NCBI GenBank assembly: GCA_964475415.1
Contig: CAYYWZ010000097.1
Location: 1-11,852 of the forward strand
Length of the DNA: 11,852 nucleotides
Direction: 5' to 3'
DNA from: CALCMJ01 sp964475415
Lineage (GTDB): Bacteria > Bacteroidota > Bacteroidia > Chitinophagales > Saprospiraceae
A program made the position numbers and the translations under genes. Of this stretch, positions 1 through 6,637 are shown one piece after another (the first letter of the stretch is position 1; each line of letters begins with the position of its first letter). The notes beneath the pieces are model-generated. The model saw only the letters and a program-made list of their open reading frames with translations. It searched no databases and was not told where the DNA came from.

Positions 1-1056
1 TCTTACAACTGCTATAGGATTAGAAAGCGAGAAACAACCTTGTAGGTCATTGGCATTCGCACCCATTTCAGCACCAGTTATATCACCATCAAAACTTAAG
101 TGCCATACAAGACAAGTTCCTGCACCAGCACCGTCAAAGTTTACTACATCGAAAGATGGTGGTAAACCTAATATCATACCATTTTCATCAGTAACTACCC
201 ATTGCGAGTTAGCTCCAGAGTTTCCAGATAGCGTTATCGCATCAGCAGGAATATTATCTTCTTCACCGTCACCAGCACAGAACTCAAAAGGGCCACCTTC
301 AAGTGTTCCACCTTCAACTTCACATGGAGGTCCACAACAAGATAATATAGATAATTCGTCTATATCCCAAGCCCTTACTAAGGATCCATCAGGATCCGTG
401 CAGTATCCTAGTAGCTCAAAACTAAAAACAGTTTCTTCCGTTACAGTAAATTCTGAAATGTCAGTAAAGTCAAATTCTTGGAGACTCCAGTCGTTACCAG
501 TAGGTATATCTGTTTGTAGAAATACTTCTTCTCCATTAGCTGTTACCCTAACTCCATAGAACTGAGGATAATTGTTTGGTCCAGAATCTCCGTTTATCCA
601 ATCATAGGTAAGTGGAGCATTTTCATAGAAACGTATACCACTTAGTGAACCCGTATCATCGTCTCCTGGTGTAACAACAATATCAAAACGTATTGCCTTA
701 TCACTGTTAGGAGCAAAATCACAATCATTCAAAGAACTTACGCACATTGCAATGCCTTCCACACCTGGAGTACAGGAATGTCCATTCAGTGCAGGATTTA
801 ATCTGTAAAGATTTCCGCCTTGTACATTGAAATCTGTACAAGCAGATTCTTCTGGTGTTGTAGCAGTAAATTCTGCATAATCTTGATTAGAACCCGCTGC
901 TAGTGCTAAACATTCATTAAAATCAAAATGTAAAACAGTACTAGCGTCTGTACAAAGTACAATCGAGTTGTTAGTTTCTATTTCTGGGGTAGTACCTCCA
1001 ATGAGGTAGAAACTGTTAATTAGTAAGGTTAAAATTAGTAGAGGAATTTTCTTCAT
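1..1056 (-). CDS. Secreted multi-domain surface protein, 5' part (C-terminus beyond the left edge)
   Basis: The frame is open from ATG at 1056 to the window edge (352 codons, no stop), so the protein is C-terminally incomplete here. It starts with a typical signal peptide: MKK, then a hydrophobic stretch to about residue 20. Residues about 30-245 are Cys-, Asp- and Thr-rich and look like an all-beta extracellular region, perhaps a jelly-roll or carbohydrate-binding fold; this is inference from composition. From about residue 257 to the edge is a module with the landmarks SQWVVTDENG, ILGLPP, FDGAGAGTC, WHLSF and ANANDLQGCF near its end. From memory this kind of module recurs, often in tandem, in large exported proteins of Bacteroidota, which commonly carry a C-terminal type IX secretion signal; that end is not visible. 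No enzyme motif is seen. It lies downstream of the protease gene on the same strand but 428 bases away, so it probably has its own promoter. Adhesin or surface-layer roles are possible but unproven. Confidence 0.85.
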   Translation of the reverse strand, partial: MKKIPLLILTLLINSFYLIGGTTPEIETNNSIVLCTDASTVLHFDFNECLALAAGSNQDYAEFTATTPEESACTDFNVQGGNLYRLNPALNGHSCTPGVEGIAMCVSSLNDCDFAPNSDKAIRFDIVVTPGDDDTGSLSGIRFYENAPLTYDWINGDSGPNNYPQFYGVRVTANGEEVFLQTDIPTGNDWSLQEFDFTDISEFTVTEETVFSFELLGYCTDPDGSLVRAWDIDELSILSCCGPPCEVEGGTLEGGPFEFCAGDGEEDNIPADAITLSGNSGANSQWVVTDENGMILGLPPSFDVVNFDGAGAGTCLVWHLSFDGDITGAEMGANANDLQGCFSLSNPIAVVR

Positions 1057-1112
1057 AATTCGGTATTTTAAATTTTAGTTTTGCTGAATGCATTAAAAGT
1101 ACTTTTTAAGTG

Positions 1113-1130
1113 TCTGAAATCTGTTTCAGA
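1113..1130. repeat. Perfect 7-bp inverted repeat upstream of the left gene
   Basis: TCTGAAA (1113-1119) and TTTCAGA (1124-1130) are perfect inverted copies separated by 4 bases. The repeat lies 57-74 bases before the ATG at 1056. It could be an operator site or, if transcription starts near 1229, a small hairpin in the leader RNA. If the weaker start near 1088 is used instead, it would cover the -33 region of that promoter. Confidence 0.5.
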
Positions 1131-1235
1131 ATCATCACGAAAGTATCACAAGGGCTGTTCTTGCGATTCCTTATTTTTTTGAATGTTGAAGGGATTAAGT
1201 GATTTGAGAATTTTGAGTAATAAACTACTGTTTAT

Positions 1236-1265
1236 CAAATATATACATAATAGGCAAATACTTAA
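1236..1265 (-). promoter_or_regulatory. Candidate Bacteroidota-type promoter for the left secreted-protein gene
   Basis: Read on the minus strand there is TTA, 19 bases, then TATATTTG. The Bacteroidota housekeeping consensus is TTG, about 19 bases, then TAnnTTTG, so the -7 element (1236-1243) is a perfect match and the -33 element (1263-1265) differs at one base. Transcription would start near 1229 and give a leader of about 170 bases before the ATG at 1056. A competing -7-like element, TACTTTTA on the minus strand at 1094-1101, has no clear -33 partner and would give a leader of about 30 bases. Confidence 0.35.
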
Positions 1266-1414
1266 TGTATTACAGTTTCTTATTTAACCATTTTTTTAAG
1301 GGGCTTCAACTATTAGACTCAATTGTGTCGGGACGGACAATTTTTAGTTAGCCGGTTTTCACAAAGAACGAAATTATTCCGACTTAATAAAAGTAAGATA
1401 ATAATTTAATATGA

Positions 1415-1462
1415 AGGTTTTGGGAAAATTGTCTTCTTATAAAAAAAATAAACCCAAAACCT
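1415..1462 (-). repeat. 10-bp perfect inverted repeat after the protease gene, possible 3'-end hairpin
   Basis: AGGTTTTGGG (1415-1424) and CCCAAAACCT (1453-1462) are perfect inverted copies with a 28-base spacer. On the minus strand the repeat begins 22 bases after the protease stop codon, where a terminator would lie. The spacer contains a run of eight T on that strand, but there is no T run after the hairpin, so it does not fit a standard intrinsic terminator. It may protect or define the 3' end of the transcript, or be chance in AT-rich DNA. Confidence 0.4.
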
Positions 1463-1484
1463 CTCCCTAATATTTACTTTTCGG

Positions 1485-4400
1485 TTATTCTATATTGCAA
1501 TTACCTTCTATTGTTATATCGCCATCGCTTAAGTTCAGTACTTGATTATTATCAGCCTCATGTGTGATAGTCATATCTCTGAGTATCAGATTACCTTCAT
1601 TTTGTATGGTTGCATTTGATGTTCCTGAAGCATTAATTCCAAATCCTATTAAAGCAACAGTTTTCCCAGGGGCAATACTGAAAGTAGGTAAGGATGAACT
1701 GCACGTCACTTTTATATTATCATTTACATCTGCAAGAATTGTTATATTCTTATCTATAGTTACATCTTGCGCAAGGTCATTTATTGTTTGATTAGCAATT
1801 ACATCAGTGAGTAATATCGTATCTCCATCTTCCGCACAGTCTATAGCAGCTATAAGGCTTCCATATGTCTCAGCAAGGGTATTAGAAACTGTTATATCGC
1901 AATAATTATCTAAACATACTTGGATGCCCCAGCTTTCTAAGCTACCTCCATCTTGATTGAAAACATCTTCCACTTCTAAGGTCCAAGTTCCTCTCATAGG
2001 ATTCGTATCAAAACCACTTAATAGATTGTCTGGTATATAAGTTCCACCATCAGTAGGAGGACAAGGCCAATTATTATTAGCGGCTTCATCATCTAAATTG
2101 ATGTCAAAATTGTTTTGTTGATTACAGGGTCTGTCAAAAAAGGTAACAGCAGTAGAAGATGGATCATATAAGGTAAAAACTAAATCGCTTACATAAGTAT
2201 GCGATCCCTGTAAGTTGATTACATTAAGATCTGTTATATCTCCCTTATCGGCAAGCGTTAGGTCTGAAAATACAGTAGGTGTTCCACTAGAACTAATAGA
2301 TATAGGCAGATCACTACTTAGAAAGTCAAAACATACGGCTGTTTCGAATTCCCACTCATCTGTCCATACAGACTCGCCGCAAGAGTTTACGGATCTAACT
2401 CTCCAGTAATAAGTCTGGGCATCCTCTATAATTCCTTCTAAATCTACGCTAGTATTACTTGTGCTACCATTAGCTATAATATTTCCTCCCGAGGGTAGGG
2501 TACTCAATTCATAATCATAATTTTCTGCATCTGATGAACTTGTCCAACTAAGAATTACTTCTAACGATGTCCCTGTTTCTCCATCACTAGGAGACGATAG
2601 AGAAGGAGTAGCAGCTGGAGTAACTACTTTTAAATCAAAAACTTGTTCCTGTGTTATTGCTTCTGAGACACCTCTAACTCCTAGGATGAAATCACCAGCT
2701 AACCCATCTAAATTGTCTATTGTTACAATAGAGCTATTGCCTGGAATTACTGGATTGGCAGAAAAATTTGCTGTAGCACCTGCAGGTAAGTTTAATATAG
2801 TAAGGTCTATCGGTTCATCATAATCTTGTATACTATTTGTTATAATTTCAAAGCTTTCAGCATCTGTTTGACAAACTTCAAGTGAGCTTGGATTTAAGCT
2901 AATGGTAAATCCAGGAGTACCTTGTAATATTTCTATATCAGCATTATTAATATCAAAGAATATATTATCACTACATCTTATCATATACCTCGCTGTAGTT
3001 GTAAGACCTACCGGAACAGTAATATCATAATCGCCATCATTCGCAACATTACTTGCTAGGGTAGTAGTATAAGTGAAACCACCATCATAGGATAATAATA
3101 TATCTACATTAGCACAACTTATTGGTGCCTGATCCGAATTGGCCACATCCCATTCTACTGTTACTATTTCCGTTTCCATCCATGTGCTTGCACTGTTGTG
3201 TGTCGTTACCAAGAAAGGACCTGCAGCAGCATCAGTAGTAACCACTACATCGGTTTCAGCTGTACATCCAGTATTACTCATATCAGCGTTATCAGGTATG
3301 TCTCTTACCGTCACTCGGAAATTCATAGTTCTTGATATAGAAGGCAATACCTCCCATTGATCAGTTGTATTATTTACAGTTGTAGCAAGTCTGGGGAAAT
3401 ACCTAGCCGGATCTAGCAGAGCAAAATTTGATCTAAAAGTAGGACCGCCTGTATTTGTTGATTCCGGAGGCATCGTTGCAGATTGGTTATCCATCTGCTC
3501 CCAATTATAAGACATAATATCACCATCAGCGTCATCACCAACTGCCTCTAATACAAAAGGAGTAGAAACAGGAATCGTATAATTACTTATAGGATCTACT
3601 GTCGGCGCATTATTACTAAATGGTATAATATTAAAACAGCTTGTCGTCTCTATTTCGTCTGCAATTTCTTCTAATGTGATAGCGTGGAAATATGCATCAC
3701 TATTATTCTGTACATTAGGATTACATATACCTGCATAACCCATTATTGTACTTGCAGAACCGGGTTCCATAGCTGTCGCATTATTCCGGTTGCAACTATT
3801 ATTTTGCGTATGGTTTCCACCAAACTGATGTCCTATTTCATGTGCTACATAATCTATAGAGAAAGGATCACCAACAGGAACTTCTTGTCCTGTTACTCCT
3901 CCAGCTTTTGTGTTGTTATTACATACAGAACCTAAATACGCTACTCCACCACCACCGGTACTGAAAACATGGCCTATATCATAGTTTGCACTTCCTATAA
4001 TATTATCTACATTGTCTTGATTCTCGCCTAACATTGCACCACCGCTACCATTTGTATAAGGATCATTTCCTGAATTATAGTAGAAAAGTTCATCTGTATT
4101 TGCGATAAGTAATAATCTTACGGTTATGTCTGCTTCATAGACTTCATTCACTCTATTGATAACAGTTATCACTTCCCCTAGTACGATACCAGAGTCACCA
4201 GCATTATTAGCTCCGTGGAAGTTTGAATATTCAGCAGTAGTAGCATTTGCTAACCTATAGGTTCTTAATTCGCAATCTCCCTGTCGTAAGCCATTAGAAT
4301 TTTCAGATCTATTTTCTTCTTCTTCTTTTATTTTATGTAAATCACAGCTCCATTTGTGCGTATTTGTATAGTCCGATTTTCTGTAAATGATTCTAGTATT

Positions 4401-4853
4401 CTTATCATTTCTCTGGTAATGGTCTATAAATGTTTTTTCACCTAATTCAGTAATGACTGCTCTAAATCCTTTATTCGTATAATCTATTCTTATTCTTCGG
4501 ATTGGATTATTGATAGATCTACCATAAAATGTTTTGAATTGAGGGTACTTGTCACTAAGGCCCTTTTCCATCATTTGATATTCTATAATTTCAAATTGGT
4601 CTATGCTCCCATCAGCCAGCATTACTTCTATCGTTGTATTGACTTTGTTTTTTTGTGCATCTCCCTCCATGGAAGCTGTCCAAAGGGTAGCTTTCATAGT
4701 CTTGTCGTCCAGATTAGCTAATACATACCTGTCAGGGACAATATCTCTAGCCCCTTTAGAGGATATATCCTCCTCTCTTAATTGGTTCCAATCTTGAGCA
4801 ATAACAATATTACTGAATGCGCCTAGAAGAACTAAAAGAACAATTCTTAGCAT
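1485..4853 (-). CDS. Secreted M12B (reprolysin-like) zinc metalloprotease with P-domain
   Basis: This 1122-residue protein probably cleaves protein substrates outside the cell. A signal peptide (residues 1-19, ending in VIA before Gln20) is followed by a propeptide-like region (about 20-190) and a metzincin catalytic domain (about 191-407). The zinc motif HEIGHQFGGNH has ligands H338, H342 and H348 and catalytic E339; the Met-turn follows at STIMGY (M371). All key residues are present. Then come a cadherin- or Ig-like domain (about 415-545, with DDADGD), further beta domains (546-745), a fibronectin III-like domain (about 746-838, YYWRVRSVN) and a proprotein convertase P-type domain (about 848-980, TWTLEVED and LESWGIQVC). 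The last 138 residues form a Cys-containing, beta-helix-like tail that begins like CSLREA-type repeats (ITVSNTLAETYGSL, DGDTILL). No ordinary type IX C-terminal signal is recognisable, although relatives usually carry one. The start is supported by the signal peptide; no Shine-Dalgarno sequence precedes it, as usual in this phylum. Its target is unknown. Confidence 0.93.
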   Translation of the reverse strand: MLRIVLLVLLGAFSNIVIAQDWNQLREEDISSKGARDIVPDRYVLANLDDKTMKATLWTASMEGDAQKNKVNTTIEVMLADGSIDQFEIIEYQMMEKGLSDKYPQFKTFYGRSINNPIRRIRIDYTNKGFRAVITELGEKTFIDHYQRNDKNTRIIYRKSDYTNTHKWSCDLHKIKEEEENRSENSNGLRQGDCELRTYRLANATTAEYSNFHGANNAGDSGIVLGEVITVINRVNEVYEADITVRLLLIANTDELFYYNSGNDPYTNGSGGAMLGENQDNVDNIIGSANYDIGHVFSTGGGGVAYLGSVCNNNTKAGGVTGQEVPVGDPFSIDYVAHEIGHQFGGNHTQNNSCNRNNATAMEPGSASTIMGYAGICNPNVQNNSDAYFHAITLEEIADEIETTSCFNIIPFSNNAPTVDPISNYTIPVSTPFVLEAVGDDADGDIMSYNWEQMDNQSATMPPESTNTGGPTFRSNFALLDPARYFPRLATTVNNTTDQWEVLPSISRTMNFRVTVRDIPDNADMSNTGCTAETDVVVTTDAAAGPFLVTTHNSASTWMETEIVTVEWDVANSDQAPISCANVDILLSYDGGFTYTTTLASNVANDGDYDITVPVGLTTTARYMIRCSDNIFFDINNADIEILQGTPGFTISLNPSSLEVCQTDAESFEIITNSIQDYDEPIDLTILNLPAGATANFSANPVIPGNSSIVTIDNLDGLAGDFILGVRGVSEAITQEQVFDLKVVTPAATPSLSSPSDGETGTSLEVILSWTSSSDAENYDYELSTLPSGGNIIANGSTSNTSVDLEGIIEDAQTYYWRVRSVNSCGESVWTDEWEFETAVCFDFLSSDLPISISSSGTPTVFSDLTLADKGDITDLNVINLQGSHTYVSDLVFTLYDPSSTAVTFFDRPCNQQNNFDINLDDEAANNNWPCPPTDGGTYIPDNLLSGFDTNPMRGTWTLEVEDVFNQDGGSLESWGIQVCLDNYCDITVSNTLAETYGSLIAAIDCAEDGDTILLTDVIANQTINDLAQDVTIDKNITILADVNDNIKVTCSSSLPTFSIAPGKTVALIGFGINASGTSNATIQNEGNLILRDMTITHEADNNQVLNLSDGDITIEGNCNIE

Positions 4854-4878
4854 TTTATATTTATTTAAGATAATAACA

Positions 4879-4896
4879 TTGAGGTAACTTCCTCAA
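4879..4896. repeat. 6-bp inverted repeat at the probable protease transcription start
   Basis: TTGAGG (4879-4884) and CCTCAA (4891-4896) are perfect inverted copies with a 6-base spacer. The site lies 26-43 bases before the protease ATG and overlaps by 3 bases the best -7-like element for that gene. A repressor could bind here, or it could be a short hairpin in the leader RNA. Confidence 0.4.
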
Positions 4897-4901
4897 AATA
4901 A
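4894..4901 (-). promoter_or_regulatory. Candidate -7 element of the protease promoter
   Basis: Read on the minus strand the site is TTATTTTG, matching five of the six fixed positions of TAnnTTTG. Transcription would begin near 4887 and give a leader of about 35 bases. No good TTTG or TTG lies about 19 bases upstream, so only half of the consensus is present. Confidence 0.25.
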
Positions 4902-4910
4902 GTATTTATC

Positions 4911-4936
4911 AGGAAAAACTTAAAATTAATTTTCCT
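4911..4936. repeat. 7-bp inverted repeat in the divergent control region
   Basis: AGGAAAA (4911-4917) and TTTTCCT (4930-4936) are perfect inverted copies separated by 12 AT-rich bases. The repeat lies between the candidate promoters of the protease and the operon, close to the expected -33 region of the protease promoter. A fully palindromic 10-base site, AAACATGTTT, follows at 4943-4952. Either could bind a regulator; no known family can be assigned from the sequence. Confidence 0.35.
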
Positions 4937-4979
4937 CCTTTCAAACATGTTTCAGCTAATTGGAGTTCATAATTCTGTA

Positions 4980-5009
4980 TTTGTCAATTTAAGAATTATA
5001 GTATATTTA
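4980..5009 (+). promoter_or_regulatory. Candidate promoter of the propionyl-CoA operon
   Basis: TTTG at 4980-4983 is followed after 18 bases by TATATTTA at 5002-5009, which matches the Bacteroidota -7 consensus TAnnTTTG except at its last base. Transcription would start near 5015. That leaves only about 10 bases before the ATG at 5025, or about 34 before the in-frame ATG at 5049, so this site bears on which start codon is used. It is the best promoter match on the plus strand of the intergenic region. Confidence 0.5.
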
Positions 5010-5024
5010 TAGCCTAAGTAAAAT

Positions 5025-5516
5025 ATGCCAAGAATGCCTGATTATAGAATGTCTGTAAATGGATCCTTCTTATCAACAATGGATGAGATAGCTTCCGAAA
5101 AGTTAGATCTAGTTAGAGAAGATGATTTTTCTTATCATCTCTTACATAATAACAAGTCTTACAAGGTGCAATTACTAAGTTATGATATCAACCAAAAAAC
5201 AGTTAGAATAAAGGTTTCTGGTAAAGAATTTGATGTTGCTATAGAGGATTCATATGATATATTAGCCAAAGAATTAGGTTTTGCTAATACTGGTAATAAA
5301 AAGATAAAAGAGCTTAAATCTCCCATGCCAGGTCTAGTTTTAGAGACTATGGTGAAAGCTGGTGACACGGTAGAAGAAGGAGCTGCCTTATTGATTCTAG
5401 AGGCTATGAAAATGGAAAACGTTATTAAGTCTCCCACAGATGGTGTTATAAAAGCTGTTCTAGTAAAAGAAAAAGAGGCTATCGAAAAATCTCAACTTTT
5501 GATTGAATTCGAATAA
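5025..5516 (+). CDS. Biotin carboxyl carrier protein of a propionyl-CoA-type carboxylase
   Basis: This small cytoplasmic protein carries the biotin that shuttles CO2 from the biotin carboxylase to the carboxyltransferase. The C-terminal biotinyl domain (about residues 97-163) has the ELKSPMPG strand and the biotinylation motif EAMKMEN, with K129 as the modified lysine. The N-terminal part (1-80) is a small beta-rich region with no motif I recognise; similar N-terminal extensions occur on stand-alone carriers encoded beside carboxylase genes. It is the first gene of the five-gene operon; its stop is separated by one base from the next ATG. The start is uncertain: in-frame ATGs lie at 5025, 5034 and 5049, and the candidate promoter would leave a very short leader for the first. 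Because the biotin carboxylase in this operon has no carrier domain of its own, this protein is its natural partner. The carrier of acetyl-CoA carboxylase is an alternative reading, made less likely by the neighbours. Confidence 0.9.
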   Translation: MPRMPDYRMSVNGSFLSTMDEIASEKLDLVREDDFSYHLLHNNKSYKVQLLSYDINQKTVRIKVSGKEFDVAIEDSYDILAKELGFANTGNKKIKELKSPMPGLVLETMVKAGDTVEEGAALLILEAMKMENVIKSPTDGVIKAVLVKEKEAIEKSQLLIEFE

Positions 5517-5517
5517 T

Positions 5518-6636
5518 ATGAAAGATAGCTTATTTAAGGAATTCGCAAGTCAGTCAAAACAAGATTGGATCAATAAAATAAAAGTAGATCTGAAAGGGAA
5601 ATCTATAGAGGAACTAGACTTAAAGATTTCTGATCATGTAAGTATATCACCATTCTCTCATAAAGAGGATCTAGCTTCTCATACTTTAGCTTATAGAAAA
5701 AAAGCTACTAATAGTTGGAATATTACCGAGGTTTTGAATGTCAAAGATTATCAACTATCTAATAAGTTAGCGCTGAACTTCCTTCAGCTAGGCGTAAGTT
5801 CTTTAGTTCTGGAATTCGATTCTATTCCTGCTCTACAGGACATAGAGCAACTGTTTAATAATATACGTATTGACTATATCAGCTTACATATTCTTTTACA
5901 TGACAGAGATAGATTACAATTTATAGAAAGATTTATAAGTTATCTAGGAAGTCAGTCTTATGATCTAAGTTCTCTCAAGGGCTCGATAAGAGCAAGGCAG
6001 TTTGTAGGGAAGGAGGCGTATGAATCTTTACAACTTCTCTCGGAAAATCTGCCATTATACAGAAGCCTATTTATTTCAGAATCTAAAGATAATAGTCTTT
6101 CAACTGATGATGGTTTATCTGATATTTTACATGCAACATATCAGCAAATAGAATTATTAAGCGTAAAAGGAGTCGCGCTAAACCTTATAAAACAACAATT
6201 CATATTTCAAATCTCAGGCGGCTTATCCTATTTTACAGAGATAAGTAAGGTAAGAGCACTTAGGATATTGATCGATCTATTGTGTAGCGCCTATTCAATA
6301 GAAAAAAGTACAAACATATACATAGATTATAGAACGGCACAGAATACAGCGCACGACAATCCTGATTACAACAAAATACAAGTAACTACTCAAGCTATGG
6401 CAGCAATTGCAGCAGGAGTAGATGACCTATATTTGTCTGGCGTCAATTACAAAGATGATCAAGAAAGCTTGTTAGAGGATAGAAGAATTTACAATAATAT
6501 CCAGCATATTTTACAAATGGAAAGTTACCTAGATCGAGTTGTAGATCCAGCAGCTGGAAGTTATTATATCGAACAGATGACAGATAAGATAGCTGGGTCA
6601 GCATGGAATATTTTTAGAAATAAAGTAAAAGCATAA
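5518..6636 (+). CDS. mutA: Methylmalonyl-CoA mutase small subunit (MutA-type), short form
   Basis: This is the non-catalytic partner of the B12-dependent mutase, expected to form a heterodimer with the large subunit encoded two genes downstream. The N-terminus has the family's opening pattern (LFKEF, then DWINKIKVDLKG), and the barrel-type region ends with DPAAGSYYIEQMTDKIAGSAW (residues 343-363), which aligns with DPWGGSYYVEYLTDKI in the large subunit. The product stops nine residues later. It therefore lacks any C-terminal B12-type domain and, at 372 residues, is shorter than the roughly 450-620 I recall for the family. I chose ATG at 5518, one base after the carrier gene's stop; an in-frame TTG at 5503 would add five residues and overlap the upstream gene, with nothing in its favour. 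Loss of the vestigial C-terminal domain should not prevent catalysis, which resides in the large subunit. No frameshift is needed to explain the ending, because the next gene starts directly after it. Confidence 0.85.
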   Translation: MKDSLFKEFASQSKQDWINKIKVDLKGKSIEELDLKISDHVSISPFSHKEDLASHTLAYRKKATNSWNITEVLNVKDYQLSNKLALNFLQLGVSSLVLEFDSIPALQDIEQLFNNIRIDYISLHILLHDRDRLQFIERFISYLGSQSYDLSSLKGSIRARQFVGKEAYESLQLLSENLPLYRSLFISESKDNSLSTDDGLSDILHATYQQIELLSVKGVALNLIKQQFIFQISGGLSYFTEISKVRALRILIDLLCSAYSIEKSTNIYIDYRTAQNTAHDNPDYNKIQVTTQAMAAIAAGVDDLYLSGVNYKDDQESLLEDRRIYNNIQHILQMESYLDRVVDPAAGSYYIEQMTDKIAGSAWNIFRNKVKA

Positions 6637-6637
6637 A

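Larger units (their letters stand above)
1057..1484. other. 428-base intergenic region between two minus-strand secreted-protein genes
   Basis: No convincing coding region or RNA gene is visible on either strand. It is AT-rich with several A or T runs. What it holds is listed separately: a candidate minus-strand promoter (1236-1265), a perfect 7-bp inverted repeat (1113-1130) and a 10-bp inverted repeat just past the protease stop codon (1415-1462). A weaker 6-bp inverted repeat, AATTGT/ACAATT, lies at 1321-1342 and is followed by a short T run on the plus strand. No plus-strand gene ends nearby, so I do not call it a terminator. Confidence 0.6.

Noticed and set aside
50..559. Plus-strand open frame of 169 codons
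   Set aside because: It is antisense to the secreted-protein frame, which is open across the whole 1-1056 region with a signal peptide and recognisable modules. The antisense product is Ser/Pro-rich with no motif, and no promoter precedes it.
1148..1180. CAAG-n7-CTTG followed by a T run on the plus strand, considered as a terminator
   Set aside because: The stem is only 4 bp, there are 8 bases between stem and T run, and no plus-strand gene ends upstream of it.
5503..5517. TTG start for the mutase small subunit
   Set aside because: It would overlap the carrier gene by 14 bases and add five residues with no family support. ATG at 5518 sits one base after the upstream stop, matching the spacing of the next gene junction.
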